Shown: one piece after another, positions 1 to 11,880 of the stretch | Layout: the number at the start of each line of letters is the position of its first letter | How positions within the stretch are numbered: position 1 is the first letter of the stretch | Source of the DNA: Sipunculus nudus | Lineage: Eukaryota; Annelida; Sipuncula; Golfingiida; Sipunculidae | Direction: 5' to 3' | Assembly (NCBI GenBank): GCA_026874595.1 | Contig: CM049312.1 | Location: forward strand, 30,073,456 to 30,137,455 | DNA: 64,000 bases | Translations under genes and position numbers: made by a program | Notes under the pieces: model-generated | Told to the model about the DNA's origin: nothing | Databases searched by the model: none | What the model saw: the letters and a program-made list of their open reading frames with translations, nothing else

Positions 1-756
1 TCAAGCAGAGGTTAAAATGGCTTGGAATGAAAGACCCTCAATGAGGCGGTGCAGCTGATCATTCTTGCTTAGATAATAAGCTTGCAGAATTACATGAAAC
101 AGAAAAAGATAGGTTTTGTAAGTCATCATGTTAACGGAAGGCAAAGAAATACGAAGTTAAATTTAACAGTCAATTAATAAAGAAAAGCAACAAATCAGAT
201 ACATAAGAATATCACACACCGGCACTAAGTAAAATGAAGGATCAAGCCAGACTTACAGGCAAACATGCCCACACACGCACACCCAAACGAACAGGAAAAG
301 CAGACAGGCATTTTTACTGAATAATTAACTTGCTCTTTGGTGGGCTGATCGACAAACAGAAATCATTATTATTTTATCCATGTATTAATTCATGCTGTCA
401 CTATACCCTTTATTTAATTATTATTCAATTAACGGTAAGCCTTCGTTTGCTAGCGAACCTGTGAGCTTTTGCGATGGTATGGCGTCGTCCGTCGTTTACC
501 CATACTTTCTTGAAAACGGCATGAGCTAGCATCCAAATTTTATACATAAAATTTGTCATCTAAGATTTTAAAGGGAAAAAGCTTAAATAAAACTTTGAAA
601 TTCTTTTTCAGTGAAGCTGTTCAGCCACATTGTCCTACATTTCACAGAAATGATTCCCAGAACAATCCCATTCAATTTTGTTCGAATGGACCTAGTTCGG
701 TGACTTTTGGCCAAGTTATAGGAAGTTGAACTTTGTCATCTGTAAAAAAAAATAAA
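1..756. other. AT-rich sequence, no gene seen
   Basis: No open frame of useful length, no splice-bounded exon and no RNA gene could be seen. The sequence is AT-rich and ends where the repeat system beginning with CTAGATGACCTGAGGTCA starts. I found no clear terminal repeat of a transposon here. Confidence 0.5.
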
Positions 757-1150
757 CTAGATGACCTGAGGTCATGCGCTTGCCGGAAATGATGTAAGGT
801 TAGTCAGATGAACGAGCAGTGTCAAAGTGAAAGAAAATAATCCACAGTTTGTGAAGAAAGAACCAATATTAACAGATATCATCACGATATATGACAATTG
901 TAATTTACAAAACGATTCCTGCAAAACTGTGGCCAGTAGAATGCTACATGTGAGACGCAAGAACCAGGAAGCAGGCGAAATTGAGGACAACTGACAAACA
1001 GACAAACATACTGACCCAAGATTGAGAACAGATGACTTAATCATGTTATGAAGAAACCTAAGAGGAAGATAATAAGCTATAATTTATGTAAATGAGGTTA
1101 ATAGTTTTGGAAATATGGCCAAAAAATGATATGTTGTGCAAGTTTGAGTG

Positions 1151-1168
1151 CACCGCCCCCTTGCGGCC
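1151..1168 (-). promoter_or_regulatory. CTCF-like motif, monomer 1 of array I
   Basis: The minus strand reads GGCCGCAAGGGGGCGGTG, close to the core of the CTCF consensus (CCRCNAGGGGGCRC). It is the most 5' of 17 copies. Binding is not shown; the match is by eye. Confidence 0.4.
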
Positions 1169-1482
1169 AATTCTGCAAAATGAAAAATCGGTTTCGAGAT
1201 ATTAGTGTAAGACATAAGATGTAATAGTTTTAAAAGGATTCTTTCAAAACTGAGGCCTGTAGAATGCTATATGTGAGACGCAAGAACCGGCAAGCAAGCA
1301 AATTTGAGGACAACTGAGAAACAGACGGACACACAGACAAAGGGTCTCATGATTGAGACCAAATGAATACACCAGGTTTTTTGGAAAGACCCAGAGGAAG
1401 AAAATAAGCTATAGTTTATGTAAATGATGTTTATAGTTTTGGAGATATGGCCAAAAAATGATATGTTGTGCAAGTTTGAGTG

Positions 1483-1831
1483 CACCGCCCCCTAGCGGCC
1501 AATTCTGCAAAATGAAAAATCGGTTTCGAGATATTAGTGTAAGACATAAGATGTAATAGTTTTAAAAGGATTCTTTCAAAACTGTGGCCTGTAGAATGCT
1601 ATATGTGAAACGCAAGAACCCGCAAGCAAGCGAATTTGAGGACAACTGAGAAACAGACGGACACACAGACAAAGTGACTCAAGATTGAGACCAAATGAAT
1701 ACACCAGGTATTTGGAAAGACCCAGAGAAAGAAAATAAGCTATAGTTTATATAAATGATGTTTATAGTTTTGGAGATATGGCCAAAAAATGATATGTTGT
1801 GCAAGTTTGAGTGCACCGCCCCCTAGCGGCC
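1483..1831 (-). promoter_or_regulatory. Two CTCF-like motifs one monomer apart
   Basis: Copies at 1483-1500 and 1814-1831 both read GGCCGCTAGGGGGCGGTG on the minus strand, 331 bp apart. The spacing is that of the tandem monomer, so all copies point the same way. Confidence 0.4.
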
Positions 1832-2144
1832 AATTCTGGAAAATGAAAAATCGGTTTGGAGATATTAGTGTAAGACATAAGATGTAATAGTTTAAAAAAG
1901 ATTCTTTCAAAACTGTGGCCTGTAGAATGCTATATGTGAGACGCAAGAACCGGCAAGCAAGCTGATTTGAGGACAACTGAGAAACAGACGGACACACAGA
2001 CAAAGTGACACAAGATTGAGACCAGATGACTAAACGAGTTCATGAAGAAGACTTAGAGGAAAAAAATAAACTATAGTTTTTGTAATTGAGGCTTATAATT
2101 TTGGAGATATTGCCAAAACATGATATGTTGGAGAGGTTTGCACC

Positions 2145-2162
2145 CAGCGCCCCCTAGTGGCC
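2145..2162 (-). promoter_or_regulatory. CTCF-like motif, near-consensus
   Basis: The minus strand reads GGCCACTAGGGGGCGCTG, one of the closest matches in the window to the vertebrate CTCF consensus (GGCCACCAGGGGGCGCTA). It lies in the last monomer of unit 1, a subtype found once per unit just before the ATCTCG hairpin segment. Confidence 0.5.
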
Positions 2163-2575
2163 GAAATAAAAAAATGAAAAATTGATTTCGAGATAATAGT
2201 GTAGGACTTAAGATATGTCAGTTTCAAAAAGATTCCTGCAAAACTGTGGCCTCCAGTGCAAGATTACTGAAATCTCGAAATATCTCGTTTGACGAGATAT
2301 TATACGAGATATTGTGAGACTCTTAATAGAATCTTGTAGTACTAGGTGAATGCTACCTGAAGCAAAAAACTAGACCTCTGTAGCTTTAAAACTGACAAAT
2401 TTAGAAAAATATCAGCACTTTTACCCAAAAATGCGTTACCATGGTTACCGCAAATTGAGTCAGCTACACACCAGAAGACAGGCCTTTGAATGACGATTAA
2501 AATGAGCTACTGTTGAGGTAGATACGATCAATATTAACACAGATATGAACAAAAAACCGTTTTGTATACTTTTGA

Positions 2576-2600
2576 TGACCTTGACCTTGACATTTGACCT
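2576..2600 (+). promoter_or_regulatory. Clustered nuclear-receptor half-sites (TGACCT array)
   Basis: Three TGACC(T/A) repeats are followed by TTTGACCT in the terminal module of unit 1. TGACCT is the complement of AGGTCA, the nuclear-receptor half-site. TGACCTTGA is the complement of the extended monomer site TCAAGGTCA. This copy has TGACATTTGACCT in place of a perfect DR1. Confidence 0.4.
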
Positions 2601-2720
2601 ATCATGCCCAAAAACAATAGGCCTCCAGGACTTTTGCTTGTCTACCAGCTGTATAAGTTTGAAAGCAATTGCTGGAAAATTGTGGCCTGTAGAGAGTACA
2701 CAGACAGACAGACAAACAAA

Positions 2721-4467
2721 CTAGATGACCTGAGGTCACGCGCTTGCCGGAAATGATGTAAAGTTAGTCAGATGAACGAGCAGTGTCAAAGTGAAAGAAA
2801 ATAATCCATAGTTTGTGAATAAAGAACCAATATTAACAAAGTTCTAAAGAAAATAAGATTTTGATATATTTTGATCACCTTGACCTTGACCTTTGACTTA
2901 TTTGAATAATAAACATAGGACTTCCAGATATCATTACCATATATGACAAGTGTAATTTACAAAACGATTCCTGCAAAACTGTGGCCAGTAGAATGCTACA
3001 TGTGAGACGCAAGAACCAGGAAGCAGGCGAAATTGAGGACAACTGACAAACAGACAACATACTGACAAACTGACCCAAGATTGTGAACAGATGACTTAAT
3101 CATGTTATGAAGAAACCTCAGACGAAGATAATAAGCTATAGTTTATGTAAATGAGGTTTATAGTTTTGGAGATATGGCCAAAAAATGATATGTTGTGCAA
3201 GTTTGAGTGCACCGCCCCCTAGCGGCCAATTCTTGAAAATGAAAAATCTGTATCGAGATATTTGTGTAAGACATAAGATGTAATAGTTTTAAAAGGATTC
3301 TTTTAAAACTGTGGCCTGTAGAATGCTATTTGTGAGACGCAAGAACCGGCAAGCAAGCGGATTTGAGGACAACTGAGAAACAGACGGACACACAGACAAA
3401 GTGACTCAAGATTGAGACCAAATGAATACCCCAGGTTTTTTGAAAGACCCAGAGGAAGAAAATAAGCTATAGTTTATGTAAATTAGGTTTATAGTTTTGG
3501 ACATATGGCCAAAAAATGATATGTTGTGCAAGTTTGAGTGCACCGCCCCCTAGCGGCCAATTCTGGAAAATGAAAAATCCGTTTCGAGATATTAGTGTAA
3601 GACATAAGATATAATAGTTTTAAAAGGATTCTTTCAAAACTGTGTCCTGTAGAATGCTATATGTGAGACGCAAGAACCGGCAAGCAAGCGGATTTGAGGA
3701 CAACTGAGAAACAGACGGACACACTGACAAAGTGACTCAAGATTGAGTCGAAATGACTACACCAGGATTCAGAAAGACTCAGAGGATGAAAATAAGCTAT
3801 AGTTTATGTAATTGAGGCTCACAGTTTTGGAGATATTGCCAAAACATGATATGTTGGAGAGGTTTGCACCCAGAGCCCCCTAGCGGCCGAATTAAAAAAA
3901 TGAAAAATTGATTTCGAGATAATAGTGTAGGACTTACGATATGCCAGTTTCAAAAAGATTCCTGCAAAACTGTGGCCTCCAGGGCAAGATTACTGAAATC
4001 TGGAAATATCTCGTTTGACGAGATATTGTACGAGATATCGCGAGACTTTTAATAAAATCTTGCAGTACTTGTTAAATACTACCTGATGCAAAAAACTAGA
4101 CCTCTCTAGCTTTAAAACTGACAAAGTTAGAAAAATATGACCCCTTATTTCAGAATAAGATGACTTTTTCCACAAAATGCGTAACCATGGTTACGGCAAA
4201 TTTGAAAGAGCTACACACCAGAAGAAAGGCCTGGCAATAACGTTTAAAATGAGCTATGTTTGAAGAAGATACCACTAACAGTTACAAAGATATGAAGAAA
4301 AAACCGTTTTGAGAAGTTTTGATGACCTTGACCTTGACCTTGGACCTATGTCGCCCAATAACAATAGGCCTCGAGGACTTTTGCTTGTCTATCAGCTGTG
4401 TAAGTTTTAAAGCAATTGCTGCAAAATTGTGGCCTGTAGAGAGTACACAGACAGACAGACAAACAAA
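2721..4467 (+). repeat. Higher-order repeat array I, unit 2
   Basis: Second unit, 1747 bp to the next CTAGATGACC. It holds three 331 bp monomers (motif at 3210, 3541 and 3871), the ATCTCGTTTGACGAGAT hairpin near 4009, and a terminal module with GATGACCTTGACCTTGACC at 4321. It ends in GACAGACAGACAAACAAA. It also keeps the extra segment with a TGACCT cluster at 2875-2899 that unit 1 lost. Confidence 0.85.
3210..3888 (-). promoter_or_regulatory. Three CTCF-like motifs, unit 2 monomers
   Basis: Copies lie at 3210-3227, 3541-3558 and 3871-3888, 331 and 330 bp apart. The first two read GGCCGCTAGGGGGCGGTG on the minus strand. The third ends GGGGGCTCTG. Confidence 0.4.
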
Positions 4468-6230
4468 CTAGATGACCTGAGGTCACGCGCTTGCCGGAAA
4501 TGATGTAAAATTAGTCAGATGAACGAGCAGTGTCAAAGTGAAAGAAAATTATCCATAGTTTGTGAAGAAAGAACCAATATTAACAAAGTTCTAAAGAAAA
4601 TAAGATTTTGATATATTTTGATCACCTTGACCTTGACCTTTGACTTATTTGAATAATAAACATAGGACTTCCAGATATCATCACGATATATGACAGGTGT
4701 AATTTACAAAACGATTCCTGCAAAACTGTGGCCAGTAGAATGCTACATGTGAGACGCAAGAACCAGGAAGCAGGCGAAATTGAGGACAACTGACAAACAG
4801 ACACACATACTGACCCAAGATTGAGAACAGATGACTTAATCATGTTATGAAGAAACCTAAGAGGAAGATAATAAGCTATAGTTTATGTAAATGAGGTTAA
4901 TAGTTTTGGAGATATGGCCAAAAAATGATATGTTGTGCAAGTTTGAGTGCACCGCCCCCTAGCGGTCAATTCCGGAAAATGAAAAATCGGTTTCGAGATA
5001 TTAGTGTAAGACATAAGATGTAATAGTTTTAAAAGGATTCTTTCAAAACTGTGGCCTGTAGAATGCTATATGTGAGACGCAAGAACCGGCAAGCAAGCGA
5101 ATTTAAGGACAACTGAGAAACAGACGGACACACAGACAAAGTGACTCAAGATTGAGACCAAATGAATACACCAGGTTTTTGGAAAGACCCAGAGGAAGAA
5201 AATAAGCTATAGTTTATGTAAATGATGTTTATAGTTTTGGCGATATGGCCAAAAAATGATATGTTGTGCAAGTTTGAGTGCACCGCCCCCTAGCGGCCAA
5301 TTCTCGAAAATGAAAAATCGGTTTCGAGATATTAGTGTGAGACATAAGATGTAATAGTTTTAAAAAGATTTTTTTCAAAACTGTGTCCTGTAGAATGCTA
5401 TATGTGAGACGAAAGAACCGGCAAGCAAGCGGATTTGAGGACAACTGAGAAACAGACGGACACACAGACAAAGTGACACAAGATTGAGACCAGACGACTA
5501 AACGAGTTCATGAAGAAGACTTAGATGAAAAAAAATAAACTATAGTTTTTGTAATTGAGGCTTATAATTTTGGAGATATTGCCAAAACATGATATGTTGG
5601 AGAGGTTTGCACCCAGCGCCCCCTAGCGGCCGAATTAAAAAAATGAAAAATTGATTTCGAGATAATAGTGTAGGACTTAAGATATGCCAGTTTCAAAAAG
5701 ATTCCTGCAAAACTGTGGCCTCCAGGGCAAGATTACTGAAATCTCGAAATATCTCGTTTGACGAGATATTATACGAGATATTGCGAGACTATTAATAGAA
5801 TCTGGTAGTACTAGGTGAATGGTACCTAAAGCAAAAAACTAGACCTCTGTAGCTTTAAAACTGACAAATTTAGAAAAATATCAGCATTTTCCCCAAAAAT
5901 GCGTTACCATGGTTACCGCAAATTGAGTCAGCTACACACCAGAAAACAGGCCTTGGAATGACGATTAAAATGAGCTACTGTTGAAGTAGATACGACCAAT
6001 ATTAACACAGATATGAACAAAAAACCGTTTTGTATACTTTTGATGACCTTGACCTTGACATTTGACCTATAATGCCCAAAAACAATAGGCCTCCAGGACT
6101 TTTGCGTGTCTACCAGCTGTATAAGTTTGAAAGCAATTGCTGGAAAATTGTGGCCTGTAGAGAGTACACAGACAGACAGACAAACAAACAAACAAACAGA
6201 CAAGATGACCAGAGGTCACGCGCTTGCCGG
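4468..6230 (+). repeat. Higher-order repeat array I, unit 3
   Basis: Third unit, with the same order as unit 2: TGACCT cluster at 4622, three monomers (motif at 4950, 5281 and 5614), ATCTCGTTTGACGAGAT hairpin near 5752, and terminal module at 5940-6200. It ends in a longer microsatellite of ACAGACAGACA plus AACA repeats. After it the boundary sequence (AGATGACCAGAGGTCACGCG) appears once more, then the array stops and unrelated sequence begins. Confidence 0.85.
4950..5631 (-). promoter_or_regulatory. Three CTCF-like motifs, unit 3 monomers
   Basis: Copies lie at 4950-4967, 5281-5298 and 5614-5631. The third reads GGCCGCTAGGGGGCGCTG on the minus strand, a strong match to the CTCF core. The first carries one change (GACCGCTAGG). 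Confidence 0.42.
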
Positions 6231-6645
6231 AAATGGAAATGATACAGACAGTTAGACAGACAGATAGGCAGACAGATGGAGAGACATTATTGGTGTTATT
6301 ATTAGTAGCTATCCTATACAGGACAATCCATTTTTGACAGAAATAAAAAAAAATAATACAAGTCCAACTGAATACTTCTTCTATTCTTGAGTGCTGGAAA
6401 TAAGAAAAAGCGATGAAAATGAAACTTGAAGAGTTGAACGTCCAGAATGCCGAAAAGCAAGCGAAGCCGCGTTCGTGTGAGACAGAGACCCGACCTCTAG
6501 GTAACAGAGACGTGACCTTTCATTCCTGGACAAATAGGTCGGCCTGAGGACATCTTCAAGTCTGATGATGGCTTAAATTAGGGCTGTCCTTGAAGAAAAA
6601 AGGCAGTCGGTCAGCCTGCGTCCGGGAATTATAAAATTCCAAGAA

Positions 6646-6831
6646 GTCCTGCCCATCACGGATTAACTGTAATGTCCCCTTGGTGTAGGTTATCTGTAAT
6701 GTGAAATTTAATATATTTTCAAAATTGGAATCTTTGGTTTAAAAAGGAAAGCAGGGATTTTTTAAGGAGTCTGAAGTGGTAAGTAATGAGATAAAAAATT
6801 GTGAGGCCCTAGTTCCGTGATGGGTTAGGAC
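6646..6831. repeat. Short inverted repeat, 17-18 bp arms
   Basis: GTCCTGCCCATCACGGA at 6646-6662 is matched by the complement of TCCGTGATGGGTTAGGAC at 6814-6831 with one or two differences. The enclosed 150 bp has no recognisable content. It could be a MITE relic; no target-site duplication was found. Confidence 0.45.
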
Positions 6832-7507
6832 TTTATATATAAAGATATATTCTGGCATGAGAGAGGGGTGCTGTCAAATTTTTTGGCGCCTGCCGCACGT
6901 TTGTGAATAAAACGGTACACTTGACACGGGCGCGATGGAAATTTAAGAGGAAAGGTGGTAATCCCAAGCCGTAGTTGAATTGTTTTGACCCCAGAGTTTG
7001 CAGTCCTAGCTTAAATAGGCATGGGACGGGCTCTTTTTTATACCCGGAACGCCAGAAGAGGCTGGAGATTGAATGAAGGGTAGGGCCATTTTTTAGTCCG
7101 AAAAACTTGGGAATTGGCAATTAAAAAAAATGACCGGGACCTTCTTAGCCCGTTCCAGCTCAGGGAACGGTCATTAGAATATTGTCGGGAATCCATATTA
7201 TCCTACCTGTGGGCTGGGACGGTCCAGAAAACAGCAATTATTCCATAAAATTGTATGTCAATTTTTGTCATTAATAAATACATATATATCTATAACGCGG
7301 ACAGCTGGAGAATTTGCGGAGAATTCATCATGATGATATCATTAAATGTGAGCAAAGGTACAATTTATGTTTTGTATCATATTTCCTTAAGAACTTTTTG
7401 TAAATTTGATATCCTGCATGCTTTTGTTACGGTTTGCACAGTAAACTGTTGAAACAATATATTGTGTTTAGCGTTTTCGTCTTATGTAAGATCGGTAGTC
7501 AATGACG

Positions 7508-7670
7508 AGTCTGTATCCATTAAGCGACGAACAGACAGATTTATCCCAGATTACTATTTCCATCATTATCAACCAATCAGGTGTTAGGTTCCAGGGGGAA
7601 TCCTTACTGCTGACCAAGATACATTGGGATTTCCTTGTTTGGGGTAACAGCTGCTTAATGGATACAGACT
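7508..7670. mobile_element. MITE-like element with perfect 18 bp terminal inverted repeats
   Basis: AGTCTGTATCCATTAAGC at 7508-7525 is exactly the complement of GCTTAATGGATACAGACT at 7653-7670. The whole unit is 163 bp with no coding sequence. No target-site duplication is obvious, so the superfamily cannot be assigned. Confidence 0.55.
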
Positions 7671-8385
7671 AGTTACAAATAAGAGCTCATTACATGTGGT
7701 ACACTGTGTGTATTGGAATTGTTGATGCTTTTATAGAAAGAAAAACTGGCCATTTAACCACTGTAAGTTTCTTCCCTCGAAAATCTTTGAAATATTTGGG
7801 AATTTCAATTGATTTTTTGTATTATCGCCTACCCGTCCGCAGACTTTGATGCCGGCCTTGTGTATCTATTATATAAACAAGTACCGGCAAACGATATAAC
7901 ATGGTTTAAAGCTCATTAAACGGTAGGGGATTGTTGTTAAGGTAAATTGAACACTATTTAAACCAAGATCAACACAAATAGAGATTCAAGCGCCTGTGGT
8001 CATTTTCACTGTCATCTTGAATACCAGAATAAATATTTTTTTAAAATTCACAGAGACTTGCTCATCCAATTACAGCAGAAAAAATGTTCATTCAAATGTT
8101 GTTTGGTGTCCATTGTACCCTCGCCCACCGCCGGGATCCAAAGAGAAGCCTGGATTTTACTGACAAAACACAACCACCACCCCCCCCCCCCCCCCAAAAA
8201 AAAAACTTTTATTCATTTTATTTTCATTTTTTATTGCTGGATGAAGTTGAATATCATGGTTTATTTATAAAGAAATAAGATGCAATTCATTGGATGAAAA
8301 GAGATTTTATTAAATATATTGATACATGTTTATAACAGTTTGATATTTGATTTTTTTTTTTAATTTATAGACAGACAATTTGTTA

Positions 8386-9835
8386 CCTCAAATCTGTACT
8401 CATGGTCCAACATGCATGTTTTGGGTGTCCTCAGGGCCATTTTAGGGTGTATATCCATGATAACCAGATAATATTACCTTGTTCCCACCAGCAAACATTT
8501 CAAGCCCCCAGAAAGCTGATTTCAGCTGAGGACAGTAATATGGCTTATTATACACAGGCAAATAGTGTTTTGGACCACCTCATCTCCACCAGACTCATCA
8601 CACACACCTGGTTTGGCTATCATTGCAATCCACTTACACCCACTGGCTGGAATCTCAAAGCATTTGGTTCAAATCCCTCAGAAAAAAAATTAGGGCCAGT
8701 TTGAATTTCCAAATCTGGACACAGTGGACATGGTGATATACAGGGAAAATCCATTTTTTTACCTCAAATCTGTAATGATGGTCCCACAAACATGGTTTAG
8801 GTGTCATTAGGCCCAATTCAGGGTGTATATACAGGGAAATAAGATAATATTACCCTGCTGACACAAACAAAAATTTCAAGCCCCCAGAAACCTGATTTCA
8901 GGCCAGTTTATGCTTATACACAGTCAAATAGGTTCTTGCCCCCCTCATCTCCACAAAACTCAACAGACACACCTGGTTTGGGTATCATTGCAATCCATTT
9001 ACACCCACTGGCTGGTATCTCAAAGCATTTGTCTCAACTCCCTCAGAAAAAAAATTAGGACCAGTTTGAATTTCCAAATCTGGACACAGTGAACATAGTG
9101 ATATACAGAGAAAATCCATTTTTTTACCTCAAATCTGTACTGATGGTCCCACAAACCTGGTTTTGGTGTCATTAGGCCAAGTTTAGGGTGTATATACAGG
9201 GAAACAAGATAATATTACCCAGTTCCCACAAACAAAAATTTCATGCCCCCAGAAACCTGATTTCAGGCCAGTTTATGCTTATACACAGTCAAATAGGTTC
9301 TGGCCCCCCTCATCTCCACAAAACTCAACACACACACCTGGTTTGGGTATCATTGCAATCCATTTACACCCACTGGCTGGTATCTCAAAGCATTTGGCTC
9401 AACTCCCTCAGAAAAAAAATTAGGACCAGTTTGAATTTCCAAATCTGGACACAGTGAACATAGTGATATACAGAGAAAATCCATATTTTTACCTCAAATC
9501 TGTACTGATGGTCCCACAAACCTGGTTTTGGTGTCATTAGGCCCAGTTTAGGGTGTATATACAGGGAAACAAGATAACATTACCCTGCTCCTACAAACAA
9601 AAATTTCAAGCCCCCAGAAACCTGATTTCAGGCCAGTTTATGCTTATACACAGTCAAATAGGTTTTGGCCCCCTTCATCTCCACCAGACTCTTCACACAC
9701 ACCTGGTTTGGGTTTCATTGCAATCCATTCACACCCACTGGCTGGCATCTCCAAGCATATAGCTCAACTTCTTCAGAAAAAAATATAGACCACTTTAAAG
9801 TTTTTCAAATCTGGTCATAGTGGTTTATGCAGAAA
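8386..9835 (+). repeat. 365 bp tandem satellite, four copies
   Basis: TTACCTCAAATCTGTACTGA recurs at about 8386, 8759, 9125 and 9490, and a degraded version starts a fifth unit at 9839. Each unit holds ACAGGGAAACAAGATAATAT, AAGCCCCCAGAAACCTGATT and CACACACCTGGTTTGGGTAT. Units 2 and 3 are nearly identical; units 1 and 4 are more diverged. The open frames inside repeat with the unit and are not genes. The family is unrelated to the flanking CTCF-motif repeats. Confidence 0.9.
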
Positions 9836-10200
9836 TCAATTGTTCTGATCTCAAATCTGAAATAGTGGTCATAGAACATTGGTTGGTTCTTGTATGATTT
9901 TATTCAATTTACAATCAATATGCAGGAAAACATGGCATTTTATTTTACTTCGATACACCAACAATAAACAATCTAAGGACAAGTGAACAGGCTACCATAC
10001 ATATCTCAGGTAAAGGAAAACAGCAAATGTTGTTTACATTGAGGACACATGGCAACCAGGTGGTTGGCGCTGGTCTGTGAAGCTTACGAAGCAACGATCA
10101 AAGGAAGACGATAACAGCACAATAGAAGTCTTCTTCATGGGCCATCGCACACCCATAGAACATGGCTCCAACTGTCAAGGGTAATGCCCCTGCCGACATT
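9836..10200. other. Spacer between two repeat families
   Basis: Degraded end of the 365 bp satellite, then unique-looking sequence up to the first recognisable part of array II (the CTGCCGCCACTTATGG region near 10200). Nothing coding is seen. Confidence 0.45.
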
Positions 10201-11015
10201 TACTATCACATACTGCCGCCACTTATGGTCACGGCAATAGCATGCACTTTTTTATTTGAAGAAAAAACGATCCCAGATTTGACGAAACTTACAATATTAT
10301 CGAGATGTGACCGAGAGTGTTAGACGCTATCGAATGCTGAAAACTAAAGGTCTTCAGCATTTAAATAACAGAATTATAGGCGTATCTTTGAATGGTCCCA
10401 TGTTCTCGTTTGACAAGAAATGGTGCGAGATATGACGAGATATTCAATTTTGTCACTTCAAACTAGTCAAGTGAATCTTGAACAATAGAAAAAAAAATCT
10501 CTGGCATTAAAATGACAGAGATATGCACATTTGTTCGAATTCTCGAATATTCTCGTTTGGCGGGAGATGATACGAGATGTGGCGAGATGTAAGTTATTAT
10601 CATGTTAAGCTTCCAAAATGCAACAAAATGCTGAAAACTGCTCCTCTTTAGCCGAAAAGGTGACCGAATTATAAGCATTTCTGTGAAATCTCGTAATTTC
10701 TCGTTTGACGGAAAACAGAGCGGGATTCTACGAGACTTGCAATTAACTGCATTAGAGGCAAGGGAATGCTACCTCATGCAGAAAATTAGACCCTTGTAGT
10801 ATAAATATCAACCGAGATAGAAGCAAAAAACTTATTATTTACAGATTGTCAAGTTTAACCCCAAAATTTGGTAACCATGGTAACGGCAGCACAAAGCTAC
10901 ATGTGCGGAGGAATAAGCCAATGTTCCTAGTTTAAGATACAACGATAAAAATTGTGCCATGTTTAAAATTATTTTAGATATTGCAGAAAAATGATATGTT
11001 ACAGTGTTTCAGGTG

Positions 11016-11033
11016 CCACGCCCCCTGGTGGCT
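11016..11033 (-). promoter_or_regulatory. CTCF-like motif, near-consensus
   Basis: The minus strand reads AGCCACCAGGGGGCGTGG, which matches the core CCACCAGGGGGCG exactly. It lies in a diverged module at the edge of array II. Confidence 0.52.
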
Positions 11034-11471
11034 ATTTCCAAAAAATGAAAAACTGATTTCGAGATATTTATAAATAACACAAAATATATCAATTTCAAAG
11101 CCATTGTTAAAAAAATGCAACCTGTAGGTCATATTTAATGAAATCTCGAAGACTCTCGTTTGACGAGAAACGGTGCGAGATTTTGCAAGATTTTTGATTG
11201 GATCACCGAGAACTCACCAAGGGCTACAAGATGCAAAAAAATTGACCTCTCCAGCATAAAAACTGACAGAGTTAGAAGCTGAAAACTGCATATTTTCAAA
11301 ATTCAAAAGTTTTACCCCAAAAATAGAGAAATCTGGCAATAGCGCACTTTGACACCTATGCGCAAAAATAAGCCCATGGACCCCAGTTGAAGGTGCTGTG
11401 ATGGAAATGGCCCAATGTTTAATAGTTCTGGAGGTATAGCACCAAAACAAATTTGCATGTTTTTTCATCTG

Positions 11472-11489
11472 CAACGCCCCCTGGCGGCC
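11472..11489 (-). promoter_or_regulatory. CTCF-like motif
   Basis: The minus strand reads GGCCGCCAGGGGGCGTTG, which agrees with the CTCF core at the strongly conserved positions. Confidence 0.5.
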
Positions 11490-11649
11490 ATTTCCAAAAT
11501 CTGAAAAAACAATTTCGAGATATTCTTGTGTTACATAAAATATCTCAGAATCAGTACGATTGATGCAAATTTGAAAAATATCATGAAATTCCATGATTCC
11601 TCCCAAAAAATTGCGTAACCATGGTTACCGCAAATTGAGTCAGCTACAC

Positions 11650-11880
11650 ATCAGAAAACAGGCCTTGGAATGACGATTAAAATGAGCTACTGTTGAAGTA
11701 GATACGACCAATATTAACACAGATATGAACAAAAAACCGTTTTGTATACTTTTGATGACCTTGACCTTGACATTTGACCTATAATGCCCAAAAACAATAG
11801 GCCTCCAGGACTTTTGCTTGTCTACCAGCTGTATAAGTTTGAAAGCAATTGCTGGAAAATTGTGGCCTGTAGAGAGTACA
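11650..11880 (+). repeat. Terminal module of the repeat system, array II copy 1
   Basis: About 230 bp, almost identical to 2480-2700 and 5930-6170. It includes CAATAGGCCTCCAGGACTTT and GCAATTGCTGGAAAATTGTG, and ends GTAGAGAGTACACAGACAGA. The same module, always directly followed by the microsatellite, recurs at 13330, 14663, 15990 and 17625. Its TGACCT cluster is at 11756-11780. Confidence 0.85.

Larger units (their letters stand above)
757..2720 (+). repeat. Higher-order repeat array I, unit 1
   Basis: First of three related units that each start with CTAGATGACCTGAGGTCA. It contains four 331 bp monomers, marked by the CCCCCTAGCGGCC-type motif at 1151, 1483, 1814 and 2145. A hairpin segment (ATCTCGTTTGACGAGAT near 2282) follows, then a terminal module with repeated TGACCT, ending in an ACAGACAGACA microsatellite. 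Relative to units 2 and 3 it has one extra monomer but lacks about 90 bp near 867, including one TGACCT cluster. Short open frames on the minus strand are repeat translations, not genes. The modular build resembles non-autonomous Helitron-like 'pearl'/HINE elements of bivalves, but that assignment is inference. Confidence 0.85.
6231..8385. other. Spacer with small inverted repeats, no gene seen
   Basis: No gene is recognisable. The open frame at 6833-7120 on the minus strand has no known motif. Two small inverted-repeat structures lie inside (6646-6831 and 7508-7670). Near 8168-8205 is a C run followed by an A run. Confidence 0.5.
10200..11650 (+). repeat. Array II, diverged leading modules
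   Basis: Diverged versions of the modules seen cleanly at 12356-16340. TTCTCGTTTGACAAGAA-type hairpins lie near 10403, 10550, 10698 and 11155. CCATGGTAACGGCAGCACAA lies near 10875. CTCF-like motifs lie at 11016 and 11472. More changes have built up here than in the 1333 bp units, so this looks like the older edge of the array. Confidence 0.75.

Noticed and set aside
772..6203. Repeated minus-strand frames with CQLSSISPASWFLRLTCSIL-like sequence
   Set aside because: They are translations of the 331 bp monomer. The reading frame breaks differently in each copy and no domain is present.
9188..9762. Pair of similar 70-90 codon frames
   Set aside because: They follow the 365 bp satellite period.
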